Shown piece by piece: positions 42,678 through 49,820 of a stretch of DNA of 64,000 nt. This stretch comes from Maribacter algicola (GTDB lineage: Bacteria > Bacteroidota > Bacteroidia > Flavobacteriales > Flavobacteriaceae): assembly GCF_003933245.1 (NCBI RefSeq), contig NZ_QUSX01000001.1, positions 1,674,001 through 1,738,000 on the forward strand, given 5' to 3'. The notes beneath the pieces are model-generated. The model saw only the letters and a list, made by a program, of their open reading frames with translations, had not been told where the DNA came from and searched no databases. Position 1 is the first letter of the stretch; every line of letters starts with the position of its first letter. A program made the position numbers and the translations under genes.

Positions 42678-43121
42678 GTGAATAGATTTAGGATAGTCAT
42701 AATCGTATTGGCATGCCTCACCGCTTGTGGTGAAAAACTCATAGAACAACCGGAAAACCTTATTCCAAAGGATAAGATGGTCTTGATTTTAAGGGACATG
42801 GCGTTAATAAATGCTGCAAAAGGGGCCAATTTGGGAATTTTAAAGGACAATGCCGTAGAGCCCACAAGGTATGTTTTTGAAAAATATGGGATAGATAGTG
42901 CGCAATTTGTGGTAAGTGACCGATACTATGCCTCGTTGCCAGTAGAGTATGAGGCTATTTATACCGAGGTGGAGGCCTCTTTGGATGCCACTAGAATTGA
43001 GCTTGAGGAGGAAAAAAAGATTACCGATAGTCTTAAGCTTCTTGAAAGCAAACGCACAAGAGAGACTGTTTTGGATAGCTTGAAGCCTTCCTCTATTGTT
43101 GGTAAAGACAGTCTTCCATAA
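42678..43121 (+). CDS. DUF4296 lipoprotein
   Basis: A 147-residue product from GTG 42678, the only start giving the lipoprotein signal (VIIVLACLTAC). DUF4296 features follow: PENLIPKDKMVLILRDMALINAAKG, then FEKYGIDSAQFVVSDRYYAS. The tail is a charged helix (TRIELEEEKKITDSLKLLESKR). Function is unknown; it sits in the outer or inner membrane by its lipid anchor. It is 88 bases after pyrC, and its last 29 bases overlap the end of the convergent epimerase gene. Confidence 0.85.
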   Translation: MNRFRIVIIVLACLTACGEKLIEQPENLIPKDKMVLILRDMALINAAKGANLGILKDNAVEPTRYVFEKYGIDSAQFVVSDRYYASLPVEYEAIYTEVEASLDATRIELEEEKKITDSLKLLESKRTRETVLDSLKPSSIVGKDSLP

Positions 43122-44109
43122 ACTTTTTGGAAGTAAAGGCAATAGATGCTTCCAAAGGTTCAAATGATATGTTCAATACCGTTCTGACTTTTTCACTGTT
43201 ATACGTTTCAGGATGTAACAGGGAATAAACCGAGTTTTTGGTAAGTGTTCTAGGTTTTCCGGTAAATAAGGTTTTCAAAAAATCAAAATACCGGCCTATT
43301 TCCAATTGCCATTTTTTAAGTTCCTTCTTAGGGGGTTTCCTTCCAAGAATATGGGATATGGAGGTCATTATTTCCTTGTAGGTAAGATTTTCGGATACAA
43401 GGATAAACCGATCGTTTTTAATGGTGCTCGCCATGAGAAGCGTCATAACGGAAACTACATCGGTTACGGAAACAAATCCAGTTCCCCCTGGGGGATAATA
43501 GGAATAGCCCTCGTTTACAGTGGTAAACAACTTGCCACTGCCGCTATTCCAAAATCCAGGACCCAGGATCACCCCAGGGTTTACGATTACCACGTCCAGG
43601 TTTTCTTGGGAACCCCTCCACACCTCCATTTCGGCAGAATATTTGGTAAGGGCGTATACGTTCGTGTGCAATTCGTTCCAATCATTACTTTCTGTAGCTT
43701 CCTTGCCCCCGATGCTTCTACCAATGGTACCAATGGTACTTACATAACAGAGTTTCCGGATCTTATGATGGATGCACATATTTACAATGTTTGCCGTTCC
43801 CTCCACATTCACTTTCCGTAATTTTTTAAAATCCCTTGTGTCAAACGAAATAAGTGCCGCAGCGTGGTATACCTGTTCAATGTCCAAAAAGGCGGATTCC
43901 AAGGAGGGTACATCGAGAATATCTCCCTTTACCCATTCTATTTGATTAAAAATGGTTTCTGGAGCTTCCTCATAATAGGAGAAGACTTTTTTAACGTCCC
44001 CCAGTTTTTCTACGGACCTATAAATAGCGCGGACTTTTACCTTAGACAGCACCAATCTTAAAAGTAAGTGAGATCCCACCAAGCCTGTACCTCCGGTAAC
44101 TAAAACCAT
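43093..44109 (-). CDS. NAD-dependent epimerase/dehydratase
   Basis: A 338-residue short-chain-type protein from ATG 44109, which begins directly with the Rossmann motif MVLVTGGTGLVGSHL. The catalytic YxxxK is YALTKYSAE (about residue 150), and a Ser-Thr pair (YVSTIGTIG) precedes it. This is the dihydroflavonol reductase-like or 3-beta-HSD-like group. The substrate is unknown; in Bacteroidota it accompanies pyrC and DUF4296. It overlaps the DUF4296 gene tail to tail. ATG 44154 would add 15 residues that look non-coding. Confidence 0.9.
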   Translation of the reverse strand: MVLVTGGTGLVGSHLLLRLVLSKVKVRAIYRSVEKLGDVKKVFSYYEEAPETIFNQIEWVKGDILDVPSLESAFLDIEQVYHAAALISFDTRDFKKLRKVNVEGTANIVNMCIHHKIRKLCYVSTIGTIGRSIGGKEATESNDWNELHTNVYALTKYSAEMEVWRGSQENLDVVIVNPGVILGPGFWNSGSGKLFTTVNEGYSYYPPGGTGFVSVTDVVSVMTLLMASTIKNDRFILVSENLTYKEIMTSISHILGRKPPKKELKKWQLEIGRYFDFLKTLFTGKPRTLTKNSVYSLLHPETYNSEKVRTVLNISFEPLEASIAFTSKKFMEDCLYQQ

Positions 44110-44274
44110 ATTCCATGTGTTTATAGCAATGTCAATCAGTTGATATTTAAACAATTACTTTTGCTTAAGCATCTTGGATTGTACTGCCAAATCCCTCTAT
44201 GACGTTTCAAATGTAGGAAATAGACTTGGATAAATTCCTCCCAAGATAGGTATGATCAGCGGCGTATTTCCTTT

Positions 44275-44282
44275 TATATTTG
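44275..44282 (+). promoter_or_regulatory. -7 element (TATATTTG) for tyrS
   Basis: A perfect TAnnTTTG box 27 bases before the ATG at 44310. The remaining part of the 44110-44309 gap shows nothing else. Confidence 0.6.
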
Positions 44283-44309
44283 CAAAGAATTAAAATGAAA
44301 TAGTTTCAA

Positions 44310-45608
44310 ATGGCTTTAAACTTTGTAAAAGAGCTGGAATGGAGAGGAATGTTGCATGATGCAATGCCTGGAACGGAAGAGTACCTTATGGAGGGAATGC
44401 AATCTGCCTATGTGGGGATAGACCCAACGGCAGATTCCCTGCACATAGGTCATTTGGTTAGTGTCATGATGCTGAGACACTTTCAATTGGCAGGACATAA
44501 ACCTATTGCCCTAGTAGGAGGTGCAACCGGTATGATCGGGGATCCATCCGGTAAATCCGCAGAGCGAAACCTTCTGGACGAAGCCACGCTTAGGTATAAT
44601 CAGGAAGCCTTAAAAAACCAACTTTCCAGATTTCTTGATTTTGAAAGCGATGCGGATAATGCCGCTGTCTTGGTCAATAATTACGACTGGATGAAGGATT
44701 TTTCTTTTTTGGATTTTATCCGGGATGTTGGCAAGCATATTACCGTCAACTATATGATGGCGAAAGACTCCGTAAAAAAGCGGCTTTCCGCCGAAGCAAA
44801 AGAAGGAATGTCGTTCACTGAATTTACGTATCAACTAGTACAGGGATATGATTTTCTTCATTTATACAAAACCCTTAACTGTACCCTTCAAATGGGTGGC
44901 AGTGACCAATGGGGGAATATAACGACGGGCACGGAACTGATTCGTAGAATTGGCGGAGGAAAGGGCTATGCCCTTACCTGTCCTTTGATAACCAAGGCCG
45001 ATGGCACCAAATTTGGAAAGACCGAAAGCGGAAACGTCTGGTTGGATGCAGAGCGGACCTCCCCGTATAAATTTTATCAATACTGGCTCAATATCTCCGA
45101 TGCCGATGCGGAAAAATATATCAAGATTTTCACCTTTCTTTCAAAGCAGGAAATCGAGCATCTAGTTTCGGAGCATTCGCAGGCCCCCCATCTAAGGTTA
45201 CTTCAAAAGCGATTGGCCGAGGAAATAACGGAAATGGTACATTCAAAGGAAGAACTGGAGAATGTGGTCAAGGCCAGTGACATTCTTTTTGGCAAGTCCA
45301 CATCACAAGACCTCAAAGCGTTGAATGAAAAAACCTTCTTGGATATTTTTGAAGGGGTTCCACAGGCCCAGGTTCCCATGGCTTCTTTGGAAGGCGGATT
45401 GGATATGATTGCGGCCCTATCCGCACAGACAGGGTTTTTAGGGTCCAACGGAGAAGCAAGGCGCGAATTGAAACAGAATTCCATTTCCGTAAACAAGGAA
45501 AAGGTGAAGGAGGACTATTTGATCGGAAGGGAGGACCTTATCAATGGAAAGTTTGTGCTGCTTCAGCGCGGTAAGAAGAATTACTTCGTACTTACGGTAA
45601 CTGAATAG
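44310..45608 (+). CDS. tyrS: tyrosyl-tRNA synthetase
   Basis: A 432-residue class I synthetase. The HIGH motif is in [15 protein letters not shown] (about residue 47). [13 protein letters not shown] and [13 protein letters not shown] line the tyrosine site, and the KMSKS-type loop is [11 protein letters not shown] (about 233). An S4-like RNA-binding domain ends the protein ([19 protein letters not shown] onward). It charges tRNA-Tyr. Length and motifs are normal for the bacterial TyrS type with the short C-terminus. Confidence 0.97.
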   Translation: MALNFVKELEWRGMLHDAMPGTEEYLMEGMQSAYVGIDPTADSLHIGHLVSVMMLRHFQLAGHKPIALVGGATGMIGDPSGKSAERNLLDEATLRYNQEALKNQLSRFLDFESDADNAAVLVNNYDWMKDFSFLDFIRDVGKHITVNYMMAKDSVKKRLSAEAKEGMSFTEFTYQLVQGYDFLHLYKTLNCTLQMGGSDQWGNITTGTELIRRIGGGKGYALTCPLITKADGTKFGKTESGNVWLDAERTSPYKFYQYWLNISDADAEKYIKIFTFLSKQEIEHLVSEHSQAPHLRLLQKRLAEEITEMVHSKEELENVVKASDILFGKSTSQDLKALNEKTFLDIFEGVPQAQVPMASLEGGLDMIAALSAQTGFLGSNGEARRELKQNSISVNKEKVKEDYLIGREDLINGKFVLLQRGKKNYFVLTVTE

Positions 45609-45650
45609 GCAACCTTTGCAGCATTTTACCATCTACAGAAAAAATGGTTT

Positions 45651-46040
45651 ATGAAACGAATTTTAGGGCTGATGATTTTGGTTTTTTTGATTTCCTGTGA
45701 TTCGGACAATGACCCCATTATACAGGAAACCGGTTTGAACGGGGAATGGATATTACAGGAAGTTAGCTGTTTCTGTGCGTTTGATGCCAACGTTGATTTT
45801 TCGGAAACAAGGCTGATTTTCGAAACCGATACGAATACCCTTACCGTCATTAATGAGGGTACCGATCGGTTTTTCAAGGAATCGGGGGAATACCGGTATG
45901 GCGGTCAGAACAATATTCTAGATTTTACCGATAATACCAGCTATCAATTCGAAGTTACCGGAAACCAATTGACTTTGGTCTACTTGGACAACCCTCAGAT
46001 TGCGGATGATGAGGTAGTCTATTCCTTTAGAAGGCCTTAA
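45651..46040 (+). CDS. lipocalin-like lipoprotein of unknown function
   Basis: A 129-residue lipoprotein (lipobox VFLISC at residues 11-16). The mature part is an eight-strand-like beta domain: LNGEWILQEVSCFC, TRLIFETDTNTLTVINEG, NILDFTDNTSYQFEVTGNQLTLVYL. This is the pattern of META/lipocalin-like small lipoproteins of Bacteroidota. It lies 42 bases after tyrS. The next gene encodes a second lipoprotein of similar size and layout, so the two may be a functional pair. Confidence 0.75.
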   Translation: MKRILGLMILVFLISCDSDNDPIIQETGLNGEWILQEVSCFCAFDANVDFSETRLIFETDTNTLTVINEGTDRFFKESGEYRYGGQNNILDFTDNTSYQFEVTGNQLTLVYLDNPQIADDEVVYSFRRP

Positions 46041-46135
46041 TTTGCTGGTTTAAAGATATTTATTGAAAATACTTCACATTCCCTGAACGCAACCCATTGT
46101 TATTTGTAGTATCTTAAGATAGAATTAGTTAACCC

Positions 46136-46597
46136 TTGGAAATTGTGCAAAACCGATTTTTGTTTTTAGTTACGATTATTCTACTTTTTACGGCAGGATG
46201 CACCAACGATGATTTGGTGCTAAAGGGAAAGGATTTGCAATTTTCAAGTCAAAAATGGAGACTGGTTCAAATGACAGGAAGTTTTGTTAATTCAACAACT
46301 GTGGGCGAGGCTATGGATTGGCAGGAATACTATATTTTCAATCCAGATGGTTCATTTATTAAAAGCAGGGAGCGTGATGGTGCCGTTTTGGAAGCTACTG
46401 GAACCTTTGAGGTGGTCGAGTACGATAATGATGATGCGGATTATCTGGAGCTACTTTTCGAGACTGGAGGGGAGTTGGCAGGCGGTTGTTATGGATTTGG
46501 TAGGGAAACCTTGCAATATGTTACCGAGGATAGGCTTCAAAGCTCTTGGATGGCATGTGACGGACCTGGTCTATTTTATGAAATACAAAAGGATTAA
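46136..46597 (+). CDS. lipoprotein of unknown function, non-ATG start
   Basis: A product of about 150 residues with a lipoprotein signal (LFLVTIILLFTAGC). No ATG lies in frame ahead of the signal; TTG 46136 (used here) and GTG 46145 are the candidates. The mature part has lipocalin-like beta segments (SQKWRLVQMTGSFV, YYIFNPDGSFIKSRE, TGTFEVVEYDNDD, YLELLFETGGELAG), much like the neighbour upstream. The last 4 bases overlap the end of the convergent acyltransferase gene. Confidence 0.7.
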   Translation: MEIVQNRFLFLVTIILLFTAGCTNDDLVLKGKDLQFSSQKWRLVQMTGSFVNSTTVGEAMDWQEYYIFNPDGSFIKSRERDGAVLEATGTFEVVEYDNDDADYLELLFETGGELAGGCYGFGRETLQYVTEDRLQSSWMACDGPGLFYEIQKD

Positions 46598-47571
46598 AGC
46601 GCCATCAAATTACATCCTCTGATATCTGAATGGTCAAAACGGCCCAATACTTCAAATTTTCCACTTTCATATAATTTTCCCAAATCCTGGGTGGCTATAA
46701 ACGAACAAGAGTTCACATTGGCAAGATCGATTACATTGATGCCTCCAGTCTTTGCTTTGGGTAGTAAGGATAAAGGGTCTTCTGTATCCCTAACCAAAAT
46801 CTTCATCCAAGGGGGACATTCAAAAAGACTATCCCCTAGAGAGTAGGCCTGTGAAAGGAGTTCCGTCATACCATATTCGGAATGAATATGTTTCACGCCA
46901 AACCCTTGCTTTAGTTGCTCGTGCAGTTCCTTACGTATCAATTCCTTTCTACGTCCCTTCATGCCGCCTGTCTCCATCACGATGGTATGTTCCAATTCTA
47001 ATTTAAACGCATCGGCAAAATCCAAAAGAGCAAAGGAAACACCAATTAAAAGGGTCTTTTGTTTTTGGGCTTCCAGTTCCTTAAGGACGGATGCCAATTT
47101 AGACAGGTCATTGAGAAAAAATCCGCTAAAGGGATGTTTGCTTTTATCGATTAAATCGTTCACCATGTAAATCAGGGAAGAACCATCGCGCTCTAAATAG
47201 GAGGGCAGCAGGGCCAAAACACAATAATTTTCAATAGGCCCGTAGAAGTTTTCAAAGCCTTTTAGGTAGCTCTGTTCGTACAGGTTGAGGTCCGTAACAT
47301 AGTGCTTACTTGCAACGGAGCCCGTGGTTCCGCTACTGGTAAAAATGATTTCTTCATTGTCCAAAGTACTAACAACCTTGTGTTCCTTGAAGAATTGAAT
47401 GGGTAGAAATGGAATTTCGGTAAGCGTATTGATTTGCTCCGATTTTATATTAAGATAGTCGCAGAACCTTTGGTAAACCTGATTATTTTGATACTGAAAC
47501 TGAAATATTTCCAAACATTTGGTTTCAAATTCAGTTTTGGATGAAATATCAAAAATACCTTTTGGGCCCAT
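46594..47571 (-). CDS. LuxE/PaaK-like acyltransferase
   Basis: A 325-residue protein of the LuxE acyl-protein synthetase group in the ANL-like superfamily. The AMP-binding P-loop reads IIFTSSGTTGSVASKH (about residues 78-92). METGGMKGRRKE and HSEYGMTELLSQAY are the further signature segments. Members activate a carboxylic acid as an acyl-adenylate or acyl-enzyme. There are no luciferase genes here. In Bacteroidota it is a single conserved gene with unknown substrate. Confidence 0.88.
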   Translation of the reverse strand: MGPKGIFDISSKTEFETKCLEIFQFQYQNNQVYQRFCDYLNIKSEQINTLTEIPFLPIQFFKEHKVVSTLDNEEIIFTSSGTTGSVASKHYVTDLNLYEQSYLKGFENFYGPIENYCVLALLPSYLERDGSSLIYMVNDLIDKSKHPFSGFFLNDLSKLASVLKELEAQKQKTLLIGVSFALLDFADAFKLELEHTIVMETGGMKGRRKELIRKELHEQLKQGFGVKHIHSEYGMTELLSQAYSLGDSLFECPPWMKILVRDTEDPLSLLPKAKTGGINVIDLANVNSCSFIATQDLGKLYESGKFEVLGRFDHSDIRGCNLMAL

Positions 47572-47651
47572 GGAATATTTAATTCCCTGTAAAGGTAAAG
47601 AACCCTGTAGAATGTATCTTCAAAAGTAGGGTAAATCGGGTTAGGTAACAG

Positions 47652-47975
47652 TTACTTTACCACCAGTTTTCTGTTGATCGTTTTTTTGTTCTCGGTTACT
47701 TGGATAACATAGACACCGGGTGAAAGTCTGGAGATGTCCAAGGTTTTGTTCGAGATACGATCGGTCAAAACCAACTCACCAAAGACGTCATATATTCGTA
47801 TTTCCTTGGTCTCGTTGTTCTCCGTGGTCACATAAACCATGTCTGCCGTTGCTGGGTTGGGATATAGTTTAAAACCTGAGATCTCCTCATTTTTTAAATT
47901 CCTAAAATCAATGGTGTCCTGACCATAAATCGTAAAGGAAAACCCCATTAAAAGGATAAAGTAGATTTTTTTCAT
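47652..47975 (-). CDS. minimal T9SS type A sorting-domain protein
   Basis: A 107-residue product from ATG 47975, with a signal peptide (residues 1-16, ending IYGQ), a 15-residue linker, then a complete type A sorting domain: GFKLYPNPATADMVYVTT, IRIYDVFGELVLT, LDISRLSPGVYVIQV, ending INRKLVVK. There is no cargo between signal and sorting domain. Normally this domain is the export tag of a large surface protein. It has its own -7 box and a near-identical neighbour (48143-48451). Confidence 0.85.
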   Translation of the reverse strand: MKKIYFILLMGFSFTIYGQDTIDFRNLKNEEISGFKLYPNPATADMVYVTTENNETKEIRIYDVFGELVLTDRISNKTLDISRLSPGVYVIQVTENKKTINRKLVVK

Positions 47976-48001
47976 TGGGCATCGATTTGGGATCAACACC
48001 T

Positions 48002-48009
48002 CAAAGTTA
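48002..48009 (-). promoter_or_regulatory. -7 element for the 47652-47975 gene
   Basis: Read on the minus strand this is TAACTTTG, a perfect TAnnTTTG match 27 bases upstream of the ATG. Confidence 0.55.
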
Positions 48010-48142
48010 CTTCAGTCTTAAAGGGTAAAAATAAAAATGTTGTCAATGATACTATTTTGTATGTCAATAAGATAGCACTTGCAATATATCGGATTTTTTG
48101 TACCGATTATCGATATGAGAATATATTAGGTAGCGGTAAAAT

Positions 48143-48451
48143 TTATTTGACGATGAGCTTTCTGGTAGCCATTTTATCCTTTTCAAAAACTCTTAGGACG
48201 TACACCCCGGCATCCATATCGTTAAGGGAGAGTTCCTTGCCAAGTATGGTCGTTTTTAGAATTAGGGTTCCAAAAACATCGTAAATGAAAATTTCCTTAG
48301 GACTATTGTTAGCCGTTGTAATATACACCTTACCATTCGTAACCGGGTTTGGATACATACTAAAACCGTCTATATCCCCTTGATTTTTGGGACTTTGTCC
48401 AAAACCAACAGCACAAAAAAGAAAGAAAATAACGAGGTAAAGGTGCTTCAT
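48143..48451 (-). CDS. minimal T9SS type A sorting-domain protein, paralogue
   Basis: A 102-residue product from ATG 48451, with a signal peptide (ending VGFGQ), a short linker, then the type A sorting domain: GFSMYPNPVTNGKVYITT, IFIYDVFGTLILKT, LSLNDMDAGVYVLRV, ending ATRKLIVK. It aligns along its length with the product of 47652-47975, so the two arose by tandem duplication. Like that protein it carries no cargo. Its own -7 box lies at 48479-48486. A 167-base gap lies between the two genes. Confidence 0.85.
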   Translation of the reverse strand: MKHLYLVIFFLFCAVGFGQSPKNQGDIDGFSMYPNPVTNGKVYITTANNSPKEIFIYDVFGTLILKTTILGKELSLNDMDAGVYVLRVFEKDKMATRKLIVK

Positions 48452-48478
48452 ATATAGCTGGTTACAAATGCTATGCCA

Positions 48479-48486
48479 CAAATATA
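48479..48486 (-). promoter_or_regulatory. -7 element for the 48143-48451 gene
   Basis: Read on the minus strand this is TATATTTG, a perfect TAnnTTTG match 28 bases upstream of the ATG. The spacing is almost the same as for the paralogue. Confidence 0.55.
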
Positions 48487-48551
48487 GGAATTATAGCCTC
48501 TGGACGTCAATAGGATATGACTCTTTCTTTAAATTTTTCGATGAAATGCAA

Positions 48552-48586
48552 AAGGCCCGTCCGAGAATGGTATCGGGACGGGCCTT
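48552..48586 (-). terminator. intrinsic terminator of the receptor/beta-helix operon
   Basis: AAGGCCCGTCC (48552-48562) pairs with GGACGGGCCTT (48576-48586). On the minus strand the stem is followed by TTTTGCATTTC. It lies 24 bases after the beta-helix lipoprotein stop. Confidence 0.8.
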
Positions 48587-48609
48587 ATTCGTAAACTTTG
48601 GATATGTTT

Positions 48610-49800
48610 TTAATTGATTCCTACGGTCCAACCCGCACCCCAAGTAGCAATGTCAGTACCCGTTCCGTTGCCATCCCCAAAAATAAATTCAGCTTCCGTA
48701 AACGCGGCACCTGTATCATTTTTCAATTTAGTGGTTACATTGTTGAACGTAACATCTGTAACGTTTAAATCGCCACTTAGAACTCCAGCTCCGGTATCAG
48801 CATCGTCAAGATCGAAAGCTTCATCAAAGTCATTGAATACCATGTTGGTAAAAATTCCTTGTGTACCTGCTCTTAACCGAATGGCCTCACTGGCATCGTT
48901 AGCGCCAACGATTGTTACATTGGTTACTGTTGGTTTTGAGAAATAGCCACCTTCGTTACTAAAATCAGTATTGAAACCGTCACATTCAAAAGCCTTATCA
49001 TGAGCAGTACCGTGTTGGACATATACGTCGGTCAATGTTCCAACGAAGCCTTCTGTCCAGTCAATTGAATCGTCCTCAGAGTTAACTACCACCAAGTGGC
49101 TTGCGCTCACAGTACCTCCAAAAAACTCGAATCCGTCATCGGATCCTTCATATACCTGAACATAATCAATAGTGGTAGCACTACCTACACCGTAAACGGA
49201 AAGTCCGTTCAATTCCGCATTTCCATCAATGGCACCACCAGCATATTCAATACGCACGTACTCTAAGATTCCACTATTATCGGTTGGGTTGTTGCCACCA
49301 TAGGAAAGACTACCTACCTCTGAAGTTGCGGTATCATCTGAACCATCAGGAGTAGAGTTAATGGGCGCTCTTCCACAAAGAACAATTCCTCCCCAATCAC
49401 CAGATGCAGGTGAAGCAGCGTTCGATGTAAATACAATAGGTTCACTGGCGGAGCCGTCGGCTATAATTCTACCGCCTTGTTGAATGGCGATGTAGGCATT
49501 GACCCCAACTGGTTGCGCTTTAATGGTCATGCCCGCGGGTATGGTTAGAGTTGCACCATTGGCAATCAAAACGGGACCGGTAACGATGTATTCAATTGAT
49601 GGGTCTAAAGTGATATTCTCTGTAAATACCCCACTTAAGTTTACACTAGTTACCTCGGGGGTTTCACCACCTCCGGTCGTATTGTTTGTCGTATTGTTGA
49701 CGACGCTATTGTCATTAATAATGATTTCAGCGGTGTCATCGCTTTCGCATGACCAAAATAGGCCAGCAGCTATACATAAGAGTAATAAGTTGTTTTTCAT
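48610..49800 (-). CDS. surface lipoprotein with a parallel beta-helix-like domain
   Basis: A 396-residue lipoprotein (lipobox LFWSC, residues 14-18), a low-complexity Asn/Thr linker (NTTNNTTGGG), then a repeated right-handed beta-helix pattern (YVRIEYAGG, YVQVYEGSDDGFEFFGG, HLVVVNSEDDSIDWTEG, VYVQHGTAHDKAFECD). It has many Asp-rich turns that could bind calcium. The function is not known. It lies 20 bases after a large TonB-dependent receptor gene, so it is probably the surface-exposed partner of that receptor, much as SusD-type proteins partner SusC. Confidence 0.85.
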   Translation of the reverse strand: MKNNLLLLCIAAGLFWSCESDDTAEIIINDNSVVNNTTNNTTGGGETPEVTSVNLSGVFTENITLDPSIEYIVTGPVLIANGATLTIPAGMTIKAQPVGVNAYIAIQQGGRIIADGSASEPIVFTSNAASPASGDWGGIVLCGRAPINSTPDGSDDTATSEVGSLSYGGNNPTDNSGILEYVRIEYAGGAIDGNAELNGLSVYGVGSATTIDYVQVYEGSDDGFEFFGGTVSASHLVVVNSEDDSIDWTEGFVGTLTDVYVQHGTAHDKAFECDGFNTDFSNEGGYFSKPTVTNVTIVGANDASEAIRLRAGTQGIFTNMVFNDFDEAFDLDDADTGAGVLSGDLNVTDVTFNNVTTKLKNDTGAAFTEAEFIFGDGNGTGTDIATWGAGWTVGIN

Positions 49801-49820
49801 TTTTAAGAATCTATTAAATA

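Noticed and set aside
46136..46597. Second lipoprotein gene as a pseudogene because no ATG exists
   Set aside because: The frame is intact with a good lipobox and conserved beta pattern. TTG and GTG starts are available, so a working gene is more likely.
46594..47571. Bioluminescence locus suggested by the LuxE-like protein
   Set aside because: No luxA, luxB, luxC or luxD genes are nearby, and this subgroup is common in non-luminous Bacteroidota.
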